DNA of 64,000 nucleotides from G963923955 sp963923955 (lineage in GTDB: Bacteria > Pseudomonadota > Gammaproteobacteria > Eutrophobiales > Eutrophobiaceae), in the NCBI GenBank assembly GCA_963923955.1, contig OZ000552.1:1364001-1428000 (forward strand), written 5' to 3'. Of the stretch, positions 25,899 through 34,511 are shown piece after piece (positions within the stretch are counted from its first letter, which is position 1; every line of letters begins with the position of its first letter). The position numbers and the translations under genes are program-made. The notes beneath the pieces were generated by a model. That model had not been told where the DNA came from, ran no database searches, and saw only the letters and a program-made list of their open reading frames with translations.

Positions 25899-28562
25899 TT
25901 AACTTTTATCTCCGAACATGTTAATCAAGTCGGAAAAATCTCTCGGATTGTGTTTCCGGTATTTTTCCTCTTCCACAAACAATGCGCCCACAAGGTATTC
26001 GGGCGCGAACCTACGCACGTCTTTGCACCACTGCTGCAAGCGGGCATATTTTCTGGCATAGTTCTCTTCTTTGAGTCCCTTCATCTCCACAATCCACACC
26101 TCGTCCTTGTTATTGCGCACCAGAAAGTCGGGGAAGTAGGGCGCGATTTTCCCGTTAGTTTTTACATAATCCAAACGGAAATTAACGGCAAAGTAGTTTT
26201 TGGCGAATGAGACAACATCCGGGCACTTGTCCAGAAACTGCGCGAAGTCGTATTCCAGCGAGAAGTTCTCGGCAATCAGGTTTTGTGGGCTTTTATCCGG
26301 CGCATATAAATACCTGGGCGGTTTCATGGGAAAGGGTCTCATCGCTGTGACTTTCAGTTCATTTTCAACGCCGGTCTGCGGAGTTTCTCTTGTGAGCAAT
26401 GCCCGGATGGCATCACCAAAAGCTTCCTTTAGCGCCTTGTCCACGGACGCTTCCGCAAGGTTTCTGATTGTATCTGCCGCTTCCAGATCAACGGTTTTGC
26501 CAAACAGGCGGTCGCGGACGAAGTCCTGCATCACTTCATACAAAAAACCGTATTGGCTGAACAGGCGGTGCTCGTCCATTACGCGGAGGGTGAAATAACC
26601 GATAACACGACTGTAATCATCAACCGGATTTCCGCTTAATGTTGTTTTATGGCTTACCCTGTGTGTAATTGGGTCTATGAAAAAAATTTCGCGCGGCGCA
26701 TCGGGCGGATGAGTTTTATATTCCTGGTGTTTGCAGGAGATGTTTTCCGCAGTTAATTGTTCCAGCCTGGAAAAGTCGCGGTAGAATCTGGCGGATAACA
26801 GGGGCACTTTTATGTCCAGTTCCGCTATATTTTTGTGCTCATTTTCTCTGTCAATGGCGATAATAATCGGCGTTTGGGGTGTTGATGTGCCGCCCATTGC
26901 CACCTGTTCCAATTTGATCCCTTCCTTTTCTATTTCCCGGACGAAATCGGCAAAGGCGGGCGAGCCGATCACGCTTAGCTTCTCGCCGATGTCGTTCCGG
27001 TCGGGATACATCATGCGCAGGCCGCGCCCGAGGGTCTGTTCGGGCAGGATGCTGGCCTGTGACGAATACGCCCTCAGCCCCACAACCGTGGTGACATTGC
27101 GCACATCCCAACCTTCCCGCAAAACCAGCACGGACACAACGGCATGGTAAGGATTGTCCCAGTCATCTATCGTGGCGGCCTGTTTCCTTAATTCTGTAAG
27201 TTCTTTTTCTTTCTTGCCGCTTGTGGCCTTTTCCGTTATCTCTCCGTTCTTTTTGGTGTGAATAACAAGGACTTTCCCCCTCAAGTCGCCATACTTGGTT
27301 TCCAGATATTTCCCCAATTCATCACAGTTTGTTGTGTCATCGGTCATAAGAAATAGGACCGCCTTTCTGTCTGTCCTTTTGTGTTCCTGATAGGCTTTGC
27401 GCCATTCCTTAACGCCGAGCTCTATGTAATCCGCATAGCGCTCTCCGTAGTCAGTGCTTTGGCGCTCGCTCAGTTTGCCCGCGCTGTCATCATCGGGGAT
27501 GACCGGACGCTTGACCACATTTTGATGAATGGCCTCAACAAGCGGGTAGTCCGCTATGGTCTGCACAAAAATTGCGCCGTTGTTATGCTTGGGCGTTGCG
27601 GTAACATCTATCTGAAGCGAAAGGGCCAGCCCTTTTTGAACGAGGGTATGGTGTATGTCTTCAATCGTTTTGAACCATGCCATCCTCTCATCATGTATAT
27701 GGTGCGCCTCGTCATTGATAATCAAAAGCTCATCCAACTCCCGCACACTTTCGCCCAGATCAATTTTATTGTCCGTCGGGTCGCTTGCCTTCGGCCCCAG
27801 AAAATAATCCCTGGTATCTTCATCATCAGCCGACGGCGGCGTGTTGTCTTTCACATAGACGCGGTGAATGTTGGTCAGAAAAAGGTTTCCGGTTTCCGAA
27901 TGGGAGCGGATTTCATTCTGTTTATGCAGTTGCATCTGAAAGTCATTTTCCCAATGTCGCCCCTCGTGTCCATTAGGCGGCAAGACCTTATCTTCATGGA
28001 AAATCCGCAAGCCCTCAAAATCCCGGTAGAGCCGATCCAAAACAATAATATTAGGGGCGATCAAAAGAATGTTGCGGGAGAGTTGAGATTCTTCCTCGTA
28101 GAGTTTATGAAAATAAGACCAGGCGATAATCAGGGAGACAAGCTTTGTCTTGCCGCTTCCGGTCGCCATTTTGATCACAAAACGTCGCCATGCTTCCGGC
28201 ATCATCTGCTGGTTTATTTGTCCTGAGGAGTCAAAGCGTAATAAATCAACCTTGTCCTTGACTTCGCAGGCTTCGTAGAGATAAATCACCGACTCGACCG
28301 CTTCACGCTGCGAGAAATAATAACGAAGTTCAGGGCTGTCCGCATCACGTTCAAACCACCAAGAGAGCAGGGCGCGGGTGGTCTCACTTGTATCCGGATA
28401 TCCGGCATCGCGCCATTCTTTGACCCTGCTCCGGACCTGTTCCACAAGCGGCGGCAGAAGTTGATCGAGTGGCAATTCACTGCCACCGCCACCTGGCCGC
28501 CAACGGTCCTTTGGATCAAGAATTGCGTAAGGGTCGGAGGAGAGGGTTTTGGGGATTGGCAT
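25899..28562 (-). CDS. Type III-like restriction enzyme, helicase-nuclease (Res) subunit
   Basis: An 887-residue SF2 helicase-nuclease, apparently full length. Walker A ATGSGKT (133-139), DEAH box (284-287) in NDEAHHIHD, motif III DVTATP, and motif VI TLGRGLRMMYP give the translocase. A C-terminal PD-(D/E)xK nuclease follows: PDFLV at 811-815 and VEMKG ending with Lys828. It would cut unmethylated DNA together with the Mod protein encoded upstream. Third gene of a minus-strand operon; 53 bases separate it from the ATP-binding gene. Sequence is visibly more AT-rich than the flanking housekeeping genes, consistent with transfer. Confidence 0.92.
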   Translation of the reverse strand: MPIPKTLSSDPYAILDPKDRWRPGGGGSELPLDQLLPPLVEQVRSRVKEWRDAGYPDTSETTRALLSWWFERDADSPELRYYFSQREAVESVIYLYEACEVKDKVDLLRFDSSGQINQQMMPEAWRRFVIKMATGSGKTKLVSLIIAWSYFHKLYEEESQLSRNILLIAPNIIVLDRLYRDFEGLRIFHEDKVLPPNGHEGRHWENDFQMQLHKQNEIRSHSETGNLFLTNIHRVYVKDNTPPSADDEDTRDYFLGPKASDPTDNKIDLGESVRELDELLIINDEAHHIHDERMAWFKTIEDIHHTLVQKGLALSLQIDVTATPKHNNGAIFVQTIADYPLVEAIHQNVVKRPVIPDDDSAGKLSERQSTDYGERYADYIELGVKEWRKAYQEHKRTDRKAVLFLMTDDTTNCDELGKYLETKYGDLRGKVLVIHTKKNGEITEKATSGKKEKELTELRKQAATIDDWDNPYHAVVSVLVLREGWDVRNVTTVVGLRAYSSQASILPEQTLGRGLRMMYPDRNDIGEKLSVIGSPAFADFVREIEKEGIKLEQVAMGGTSTPQTPIIIAIDRENEHKNIAELDIKVPLLSARFYRDFSRLEQLTAENISCKHQEYKTHPPDAPREIFFIDPITHRVSHKTTLSGNPVDDYSRVIGYFTLRVMDEHRLFSQYGFLYEVMQDFVRDRLFGKTVDLEAADTIRNLAEASVDKALKEAFGDAIRALLTRETPQTGVENELKVTAMRPFPMKPPRYLYAPDKSPQNLIAENFSLEYDFAQFLDKCPDVVSFAKNYFAVNFRLDYVKTNGKIAPYFPDFLVRNNKDEVWIVEMKGLKEENYARKYARLQQWCKDVRRFAPEYLVGALFVEEEKYRKHNPRDFSDLINMFGDKS

Positions 28563-28615
28563 TGGTTATGGGCAGAGCTCGTGTTTGTGAAATTCTTGTA
28601 ACGCTAATTTACTCT

Positions 28616-29824
28616 TCAGAAATCCGGTTCGGCAGAAAAGAGGGTTAAGCATAACTCCTCAGCAATTAATTCATAAACCGGCTTTTTGCCGCTTAATTTT
28701 TCACTTTCGCGGAGGATAATTCCGATGCCTTCGCCGCGTCGCTCCAGAAAATAACCGCCTTTAATGAGTCCGGCCCTATCGTCTTTTATTCTTACTTCTG
28801 AAAGCAGCCGGGCCAGAGCTTCATTGCGAGTTACCTGATTGAAGGGTAAACTCTCTACAGTCAATGTGTTTGCCAATGCCCCAGGGGAATAAAGCTCCAG
28901 CCGGTCAGAAAACATCAACAGCCGTATCTTTGAGCCGTGTTTGGAATAGTCCCGATGTACCACTGCATTGACCACCGCTTCAAATATCGCCCTCGGGCTG
29001 TATTGAGGGGTTTCTTCCCGGCTTACCGCCTTGCGAGCAGACACTTTGTTGTATTTTTCAACAAATGTGAATGCGTCCAATATTTGTTCGTCAAGAGGGC
29101 CTTTGAAGTCCTTGGCGTCTAATTGGTAGTTTGCGTCCCGGGTTTTTCCTCTATAACAAACAGCCTGAATAAAACCATTGTATAGATAATCATCAGGCTT
29201 GCTATTGCACATTAAAATACCGGCAACAGAGGCACATTGCCTGCCGTTACTGTCTTTGACCAGCAAACGCCTTTTGCGCATGAGCTCTTCAGTTTCATCA
29301 TCAGAGGCATTGCCTTTGATAAACCGTCGATACAGCTCAGCATCCAGCATTTCTTTGCCAGTGTCCGGCACGGCCTGTTCATCAAAAGATATAACTCTCG
29401 CCTGAGATCGACTTTGCATCAGTCTAGCCAGCTCTTCGGTGGGCATTTCCCTTTTGCTGCTTCCCTGCCGTCTGAAATAACCACTGTGTGATTTATGTAC
29501 GAATAGACTCTGCGGCACCTCTATTTTCAGCACCCGCTTATCTTCAATGAATAATTTCTCGCTGTGAACTGAAACTACAGGATCAATGCTGTCCCGACAA
29601 ACTTCAACCACCATTTTTTCCGAATCATTCAAGTTATTTGCATCAAGACCAATAATCTCGCCATTGTCATCAACACCCACCAGGATCACCCCGCCCTGAG
29701 CGTTCGCAAAAGCCGCTATCTCATCTGCCAGAGTTCCTCTTCGGGGAAGTTCCTGCTTAAACTCAATGGTTGAGTCTTCCCCCAGGGATATTTTTTTAAT
29801 CAGTTCAATCAAGCTGTCAAACAT
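28616..29824 (-). CDS. AlbA_2/Schlafen-like ATP-binding protein in the R-M locus
   Basis: A 402-residue protein with an N-terminal AlbA_2 (Schlafen AAA_4-type) domain at about 12-130 (STIEFKQELPRR, AAFANAQGGVILVGVDDNG) and a C-terminal GHKL-like ATPase region (AIFEAVVNAVVHRDYSKHG near 270-290, then RRGEGIGI). Such proteins are annotated as putative transcriptional regulators or RecG-like helicases, and the group includes nucleic-acid-binding defence proteins. It lies between mod and res (69 and 53 bases away), so it belongs to the same operon. Its job is unknown; an accessory or control role in restriction is an inference from position only. Confidence 0.8.
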   Translation of the reverse strand: MFDSLIELIKKISLGEDSTIEFKQELPRRGTLADEIAAFANAQGGVILVGVDDNGEIIGLDANNLNDSEKMVVEVCRDSIDPVVSVHSEKLFIEDKRVLKIEVPQSLFVHKSHSGYFRRQGSSKREMPTEELARLMQSRSQARVISFDEQAVPDTGKEMLDAELYRRFIKGNASDDETEELMRKRRLLVKDSNGRQCASVAGILMCNSKPDDYLYNGFIQAVCYRGKTRDANYQLDAKDFKGPLDEQILDAFTFVEKYNKVSARKAVSREETPQYSPRAIFEAVVNAVVHRDYSKHGSKIRLLMFSDRLELYSPGALANTLTVESLPFNQVTRNEALARLLSEVRIKDDRAGLIKGGYFLERRGEGIGIILRESEKLSGKKPVYELIAEELCLTLFSAEPDF

Positions 29825-29893
29825 TACTGATTTTTTCTAAATGAGTATGGAAATCAAACTTCCACCATTTTGCGCCCGGATAATTCCACTTCC

Positions 29894-32335
29894 TCATCTC
29901 CCCACCTCCACCACCCGCATCGTGTCATTGCCGAATATGTCCACCACTTTGACAGCGATTTTGACCGGGAGGCTGACTTCCCTTTCCACGCTCACAAACT
30001 CAAGCGCGCGGTTTTTGCGGGTTTTGAAGCTCTGCCATTCGTTTTCAAACACATAATCGCCGCTTGCTTTGTCTTCGGTCGCGCCGGTCTCTGGGTCTGT
30101 TGTGCGGATGATTTCCGGCCTGCTCTCAAAGTCAAAATCCACCGCCCAGTAATCAATCCAGTCTTTCCAGCTTGTGGTCAAGATTTTATGAGAAGTCTTG
30201 CCGTCTTTGTCTTTGTTGATTTTCACCACTTCGCCGTCTGCAACAATGACCTTGCTTTTGCCTTCTTTCAAGCTCGCCGCCGCATGGGCATCTTGCGAGT
30301 AGTGCGCCGAATAGCCCGCCAGTTCCACCGCAAGCAGTATGCGCCCCTTTTCTTTTCTCGTATGAATTTTTACCTCAACATAGGAAACATCGTGAAAGAC
30401 AACCTGGTTCTTTTCCACCGCGCGTTTGTCAAACACATCGGGCGGAATGTATTTCAGTTGCAGATCGATGCCTTGCTTCTTCGCCTCCTCCTGAACGCTG
30501 GGAAACAAGCCCATCTCAAATTCAAAGGCGAGAACATCGGCCTGGGTGATTTTTCTGCACTGGCACTCAGCAATCAGCGATTCAACAAAGGGACGCGCAA
30601 CGGGGAGGTTAATCGGCCCGATGGCCACCATCCGCGCTGCTTTCTTGCCGTGAAAAAAGCCGTCATTTGCCAGCGGCTGTGCGCCATAAGCGCTCAAGAT
30701 CAAGGCAAGATATTCGCGCTCTTTCCGCCGCAGTTGCACGCCTTGGTCTCTTTGTGAGAGGTTGGGATTGACGCCTGCCTGCCGCGCCGTGGCTTCGTCC
30801 CATTTTCGTAATCTGCCCTTTGCATATTCGCGTTTTAGCCACTTTCTGCCAAAGCCCGTTTTTAAATACTTTTCTCTCTCCACTGCTTCCCGGCGACTGT
30901 CGAAACATTCGTGATGAATGACTGCCACCGGTTTGTGTCTTTTTGTCCAGCCCACCTGACCTTGCTTGTGCTGTCCCCAACGCCTTGATAAATCGTCCGT
31001 TTGACCGATATAAAAACTATCATTTTCACATTGGATCACATACGCGTAAAAAAGCGGATGCTGGCGCGGCGCAGGCAGGCCGATATAATGCTGGCGTTCA
31101 TATTTGCCGAGATTCAACACTTCAAAGGCGCGGTAGTTTTTACTGTCTTTTTTCAGTTCTCGTTGGACGCCGATCAGGCGCTTGCGGGTGGTGTGAATGG
31201 CGAACTTGCCCAGATCAGAACAGATCCACTTGCGTCCCAGTTTCTCCGCCACCGCCGCCGTGGTGCCGGAGCCGCAGAAAAAATCCGCCACCAAGTCACC
31301 TTCGTTGGAGGAGGCCTTGATGATGCGCTCCAAGAGTTTTTCTGGTTTTTGGGTGGGGTAGTTGTTAGTAGCTGCTCGCTCTCTTGATGCCGAGCCTTGC
31401 ACCATAGGGATTTCCCAAACATCTGACATGTTTGTCCCCTTTGATATTTCATCCGTTTTAATTTTCTTAACAGTTCCTCTATCTGTTATTTCCGTCGTTA
31501 GTTTAGCATCGCCAAAAGCCTTGAGCGTTGAAGGTGCTTTCGCTTCATACAACTGATTCCATATGCAAGAGTTATTTTTGGAATATCTCAAAATAGTATC
31601 GTGCATTTTCTGAAAATCTTTTGACGGCGAAGGCCATCTCCTATATCTCCAAACAACTTCGTTTCTAAAACTTTTCCCTCCAAACACTTCATCCAAAACC
31701 AACCGGATCAAACTATTCACCCGCCAATCACAATGCACATAAATGCTGCCGTCTTCTGCCAGCAGATCCCGCATCAGCCGCAGACGCTCATAGATCATGG
31801 CAATGAATGAATCCGCACCCTTGCCCCAGGTGTCGCGGTAGGCGATTTGTTCCAGCACGCCCGGCTCTTTGGTCAGCGTTTGCTCGCCGAGTTCTATGTC
31901 CATGGTGAAATCCGCGCCGACATCAAAGGGCGGGTCAATATAGATCAGTTTCAGTCCGCCCTGGTCTTCAATTTCTTTTCGCAAGACGCCGCGCAGCAGC
32001 GAGGACAAGATCAATTTATTATCGCCCCAGATCAGCTTGTTGCTCCAGCCCTTGAGTTGCTTTCCGGTCTTAGGGTCAAGCAGATCCCCTTGCTGGCTTA
32101 AGGTCTGTCCTGTCTGCGTGCAACGCACAGGCAGGTCCGGGCGCGGCTCATCCACCTGCTCAATCGTCTGAAAAGGCAAAACCACATCGCAGACGGCCTT
32201 GGTTTTGCCGTTCCAGATGAGTTCCACCTGCCGCGCATCAGTAAAGAGCAGAAAACGGTATTTTTCCGGCAGCTCCTGGTTGTTGTCCAGATGCCGCAGG
32301 ATTTCCTGTTTTTCCTGGTTGCTGAGTTTCAGCAT
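29894..32335 (-). CDS. Type III-like DNA methyltransferase (Mod) with embedded GIY-YIG domain
   Basis: An 813-residue adenine-type DNA methyltransferase. The catalytic motif IV YIDPPF is at 132-137 and the S-adenosylmethionine motif FFCGSGTT at 352-359, the beta-class order of type III Mod proteins. Residues about 427-505 form a GIY-YIG nuclease-type domain: YVIQ...FYIGQT (432-446), the conserved arginine in LSRRWGQH, and the acidic position in EAVEREKYLK. It interrupts the normal link between KYERQHYIGL and the C-terminal Mod domain that resumes at about 535 (RKEREYLALIL). The frame is continuous throughout. First gene of the mod-AlbA_2-res operon. Confidence 0.9.
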   Translation of the reverse strand: MLKLSNQEKQEILRHLDNNQELPEKYRFLLFTDARQVELIWNGKTKAVCDVVLPFQTIEQVDEPRPDLPVRCTQTGQTLSQQGDLLDPKTGKQLKGWSNKLIWGDNKLILSSLLRGVLRKEIEDQGGLKLIYIDPPFDVGADFTMDIELGEQTLTKEPGVLEQIAYRDTWGKGADSFIAMIYERLRLMRDLLAEDGSIYVHCDWRVNSLIRLVLDEVFGGKSFRNEVVWRYRRWPSPSKDFQKMHDTILRYSKNNSCIWNQLYEAKAPSTLKAFGDAKLTTEITDRGTVKKIKTDEISKGTNMSDVWEIPMVQGSASRERAATNNYPTQKPEKLLERIIKASSNEGDLVADFFCGSGTTAAVAEKLGRKWICSDLGKFAIHTTRKRLIGVQRELKKDSKNYRAFEVLNLGKYERQHYIGLPAPRQHPLFYAYVIQCENDSFYIGQTDDLSRRWGQHKQGQVGWTKRHKPVAVIHHECFDSRREAVEREKYLKTGFGRKWLKREYAKGRLRKWDEATARQAGVNPNLSQRDQGVQLRRKEREYLALILSAYGAQPLANDGFFHGKKAARMVAIGPINLPVARPFVESLIAECQCRKITQADVLAFEFEMGLFPSVQEEAKKQGIDLQLKYIPPDVFDKRAVEKNQVVFHDVSYVEVKIHTRKEKGRILLAVELAGYSAHYSQDAHAAASLKEGKSKVIVADGEVVKINKDKDGKTSHKILTTSWKDWIDYWAVDFDFESRPEIIRTTDPETGATEDKASGDYVFENEWQSFKTRKNRALEFVSVEREVSLPVKIAVKVVDIFGNDTMRVVEVGR

Positions 32336-32368
32336 GTGGCCGGCCTAATTTCCAAAGTCAGGATGCGC

Positions 32369-32374
32369 ATTATA
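32369..32374 (-). promoter_or_regulatory. Candidate -10 element for the R-M operon
   Basis: A perfect TATAAT on the minus strand, 34 bases upstream of the mod ATG. No good -35 hexamer stands 16-18 bases before it, so activity may depend on other contacts. Seen by eye only. Confidence 0.35.
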
Positions 32375-32670
32375 ACCACATCCCCAGCCGCTTTCCTTAG
32401 CCTTAACGGAAACGGGCGGCACCTGCGGCGAGACAGCGCCGGGCACAATATCCTGAAAGCGTTATCAACTTGCCGGAACGGACGGCACCCGCGGCGAGAC
32501 GGCGCACACGGGCGGATGCTGGCCAAGCGGTAGTGTCTTTAGGCGCTCAAATCAGGGTTAGGCTGGAATTAAGCCTGATCCTGGGCGTTCATCGCCGCAG
32601 CAGGCTTTCCTCCTCAATGAGCCGGATATATCAGGCTTGGGCGATCTTGGATTTTCGCCGCCACCCCCCT
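32375..32670. repeat. Intergenic boundary of the R-M locus with an imperfect direct repeat
   Basis: No gene is recognised. Two imperfect copies of a ~40-base GC-rich unit (about 32408-32447 and 32474-32513; shared core GCGGCGAGAC) lie 66 bases apart. Further right, ATCAGG...CCTGAT near 32550-32580 can fold into a hairpin. The stretch separates the AT-richer restriction locus from the yceD promoter and may be the insertion boundary. Confidence 0.55.
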
Positions 32671-32699
32671 TTGACATAAGCGCCCCCTGTGGCTAGAAT
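32671..32699 (+). promoter_or_regulatory. Strong sigma-70 promoter of the yceD-rpmF-plsX-fab operon
   Basis: A perfect TTGACA (32671-32676), a 17-base spacer and TAGAAT (32694-32699). The expected transcription start near 32706 is only three or four bases before the ATG at 32710, so yceD would be translated from an almost leaderless message. The nearest upstream in-frame start (GTG 32689) lies inside the promoter and can be excluded. Confidence 0.75.
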
Positions 32700-32709
32700 T
32701 GCCCGCCTG

Positions 32710-33210
32710 ATGTCGGGGCTGCCTGAGTTTATTGAGCCGGAATATCTTGCTGCCACCGGGGCGAATATACGCGGCGAGTTGCGCTTGCGCGGCATGGGGC
32801 GGCTGCGCGAGTTGTTGCATAGTGATGCGGGCCGGGTGGCCTTCCGCCTGGATTTTGCCAGAAAAAACGGCCTATCGTGTATTAGCGGGGAGTTTAAGGC
32901 GGAGTTGGAGTTGCTCTGCCAGCGTTGTCTGCAACCCTTCGCCAGTGAGCTGTGCAACGCCATCCGCACCGGCATTGCTGCGCAGGAAGGCCAAATAGCG
33001 CAGCTGGAGCAGGGCTTTGAGCCCTTGGTAGTCGCTGAAAAGACGCTGCGGCTGGCAGAGTTTTTAGAAGATGAGATCTTGCTCAGTATGCCTTTGGCTG
33101 CGGCACATGCGCCGGAGCGCTGCCCCGGCCAGGCATGGCCGAATGACAGGCAGGCGGAGAGGGACAGTCCCTTTGCGCTGTTAAAAGATCTAAAGATAAA
33201 ACATAGTTGA
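32710..33210 (+). CDS. yceD: YceD / DUF177 23S rRNA accumulation protein
   Basis: A 166-residue DUF177-family protein, reported to support 23S rRNA accumulation and always paired with the L32 gene. The family cysteine motif is partly visible as ELLCQRCLQPF, near residues 65-75. The acidic C-terminal segment LAEFLEDEILLSMPLAAAH is typical. The start is fixed by the promoter immediately upstream. rpmF follows after 22 bases. Confidence 0.9.
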   Translation: MSGLPEFIEPEYLAATGANIRGELRLRGMGRLRELLHSDAGRVAFRLDFARKNGLSCISGEFKAELELLCQRCLQPFASELCNAIRTGIAAQEGQIAQLEQGFEPLVVAEKTLRLAEFLEDEILLSMPLAAAHAPERCPGQAWPNDRQAERDSPFALLKDLKIKHS

Positions 33211-33232
33211 ATTTTTTAGGAGAGACGAATAA

Positions 33233-33409
33233 ATGGCCGTGCAAAAAAGCAAAAAATCCACCTCGCGCCGCGGCATGCGCCGGGCACACGATGCCTTATC
33301 GGCAGCAACCCTTTCCACCGAACCCGGCACCGGCGAGACCCATCGCCGCCATCACATGAGCGCCGATGGCTATTATCGCGGCCGTCGGGTGCTGCAAGAG
33401 CAGGATTAG
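33233..33409 (+). CDS. rpmF: 50S ribosomal protein L32
   Basis: A 58-residue basic ribosomal protein. It starts MAVQKSKKSTSRRGMRRAHD, the universal L32 N-terminus, and contains HRRHHMSADGYYRGR. This is a zinc-free form, without the CxxC pairs. AGGAGA lies nine bases before the ATG. It sits between yceD and plsX as in most proteobacteria. Confidence 0.97.
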   Translation: MAVQKSKKSTSRRGMRRAHDALSAATLSTEPGTGETHRRHHMSADGYYRGRRVLQEQD

Positions 33410-33488
33410 CGCGCCGCCTACTGCTCAAGGTGCCGTCATTCTCCGCTCAATCGATTAACTTTAATAGACTAATACAGGCACCGAAGTC

Positions 33489-34511
33489 TTGAGCCTTTGT
33501 ATTGCACTGGATGTCATGGGCGGCGACCACGGGCCGCTGGAGATCATCCCGGCGGCCTTGATCGCAGCGGAGAAACACAAGCGCTTACAACTCATCCTGG
33601 TCGGCAATGAGGCCGTGATGCGGGAGGTGATCGCTAAGAACGGGGCGGCGGCGAATGCGCGCTTGCAGTTGCGCCATGCCGGCGAAGTCGTTGAAATGCA
33701 CGAATCCCCGGCGCTGGCGCTGCGCACGAAAAAGGACTCGTCCATGCGCATTGCGATTGAGTTGGTACGCGATGAAGCAGCGCATGCCTGTGTCAGCGCC
33801 GGCAACACCGGCGCGCTGATGGCGACCGCCAAGTATGTGCTGAAGATGCTGCCCGGCATTGATCGGCCGGCCATCTGTAGCATGGCCCCGGGCCTGGTAA
33901 AGCATACGCATGTGCTCGACCTCGGCGCCAACATAGAACCCAATGCCGAGCAGTTGTTTCAATATGCGGTCATGGGCTCGGAATTAACCAGCGCAGTGGA
34001 CAACATCCCGGCGCCAACGGTAGGGCTGCTCAATGTCGGCAAGGAGGAGATCAAGGGCAATGATCGCGTCAAGCAGGCGGCCATGCTGCTCTCTGAAAGC
34101 CACCTGAACTATATCGGCTTTGTCGAGGGCAATGATCTCTACTCAGGCCGCGTGGATGTGATTGTCTGCGATGGCTTTACCGGCAACATTGCGCTCAAAG
34201 CCAGTGAGGGCGTGGCCACCCTGTTCAGCCATCATGCACAGATGGAATTTCAGCGTAGCCTGTACGGCAAATTCTCGGCGCTGATGTCCACGCCGGTGTT
34301 AAAGGCGATCCAGCGCAAGATCGACCCGCGCCGGTATAATGGTGCCAGCCTGCTGGGTCTGCGCGGCATCGTCGTCAAAAGCCACGGTAGCGCAGACCGG
34401 CTTTCCTTTGCCACGGCCATTACCGAGGCCATGCTGGAAGTGGAAAAAAATGTGCCGGAGAGGATCAGCGCCCGCTTGGAAGAACTGCTCATAGAAGGGC
34501 AGACGCGCTGA
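33489..34511 (+). CDS. plsX: Phosphate acyltransferase PlsX
   Basis: A 340-residue peripheral membrane enzyme that converts acyl-ACP to acyl-phosphate for phospholipid synthesis. The N-terminal IALDVMGGDHGP and central HACVSAGNTGALMATAK segments are diagnostic. Translation starts at TTG 33489. Its stop overlaps the fabH ATG (ATGA), linking phospholipid and fatty-acid synthesis. Confidence 0.96.
   Translation: MSLCIALDVMGGDHGPLEIIPAALIAAEKHKRLQLILVGNEAVMREVIAKNGAAANARLQLRHAGEVVEMHESPALALRTKKDSSMRIAIELVRDEAAHACVSAGNTGALMATAKYVLKMLPGIDRPAICSMAPGLVKHTHVLDLGANIEPNAEQLFQYAVMGSELTSAVDNIPAPTVGLLNVGKEEIKGNDRVKQAAMLLSESHLNYIGFVEGNDLYSGRVDVIVCDGFTGNIALKASEGVATLFSHHAQMEFQRSLYGKFSALMSTPVLKAIQRKIDPRRYNGASLLGLRGIVVKSHGSADRLSFATAITEAMLEVEKNVPERISARLEELLIEGQTR

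Noticed and set aside
27381..28226. 281-codon open frame antisense to the restriction gene
   Set aside because: It lies fully within res on the opposite strand; res has complete helicase and nuclease motifs, while this frame has none.
29870..30757. 295-codon open frame antisense to mod
   Set aside because: Shadow of the methyltransferase coding strand; composition rich in His, Phe and Arg typical of reverse frames.
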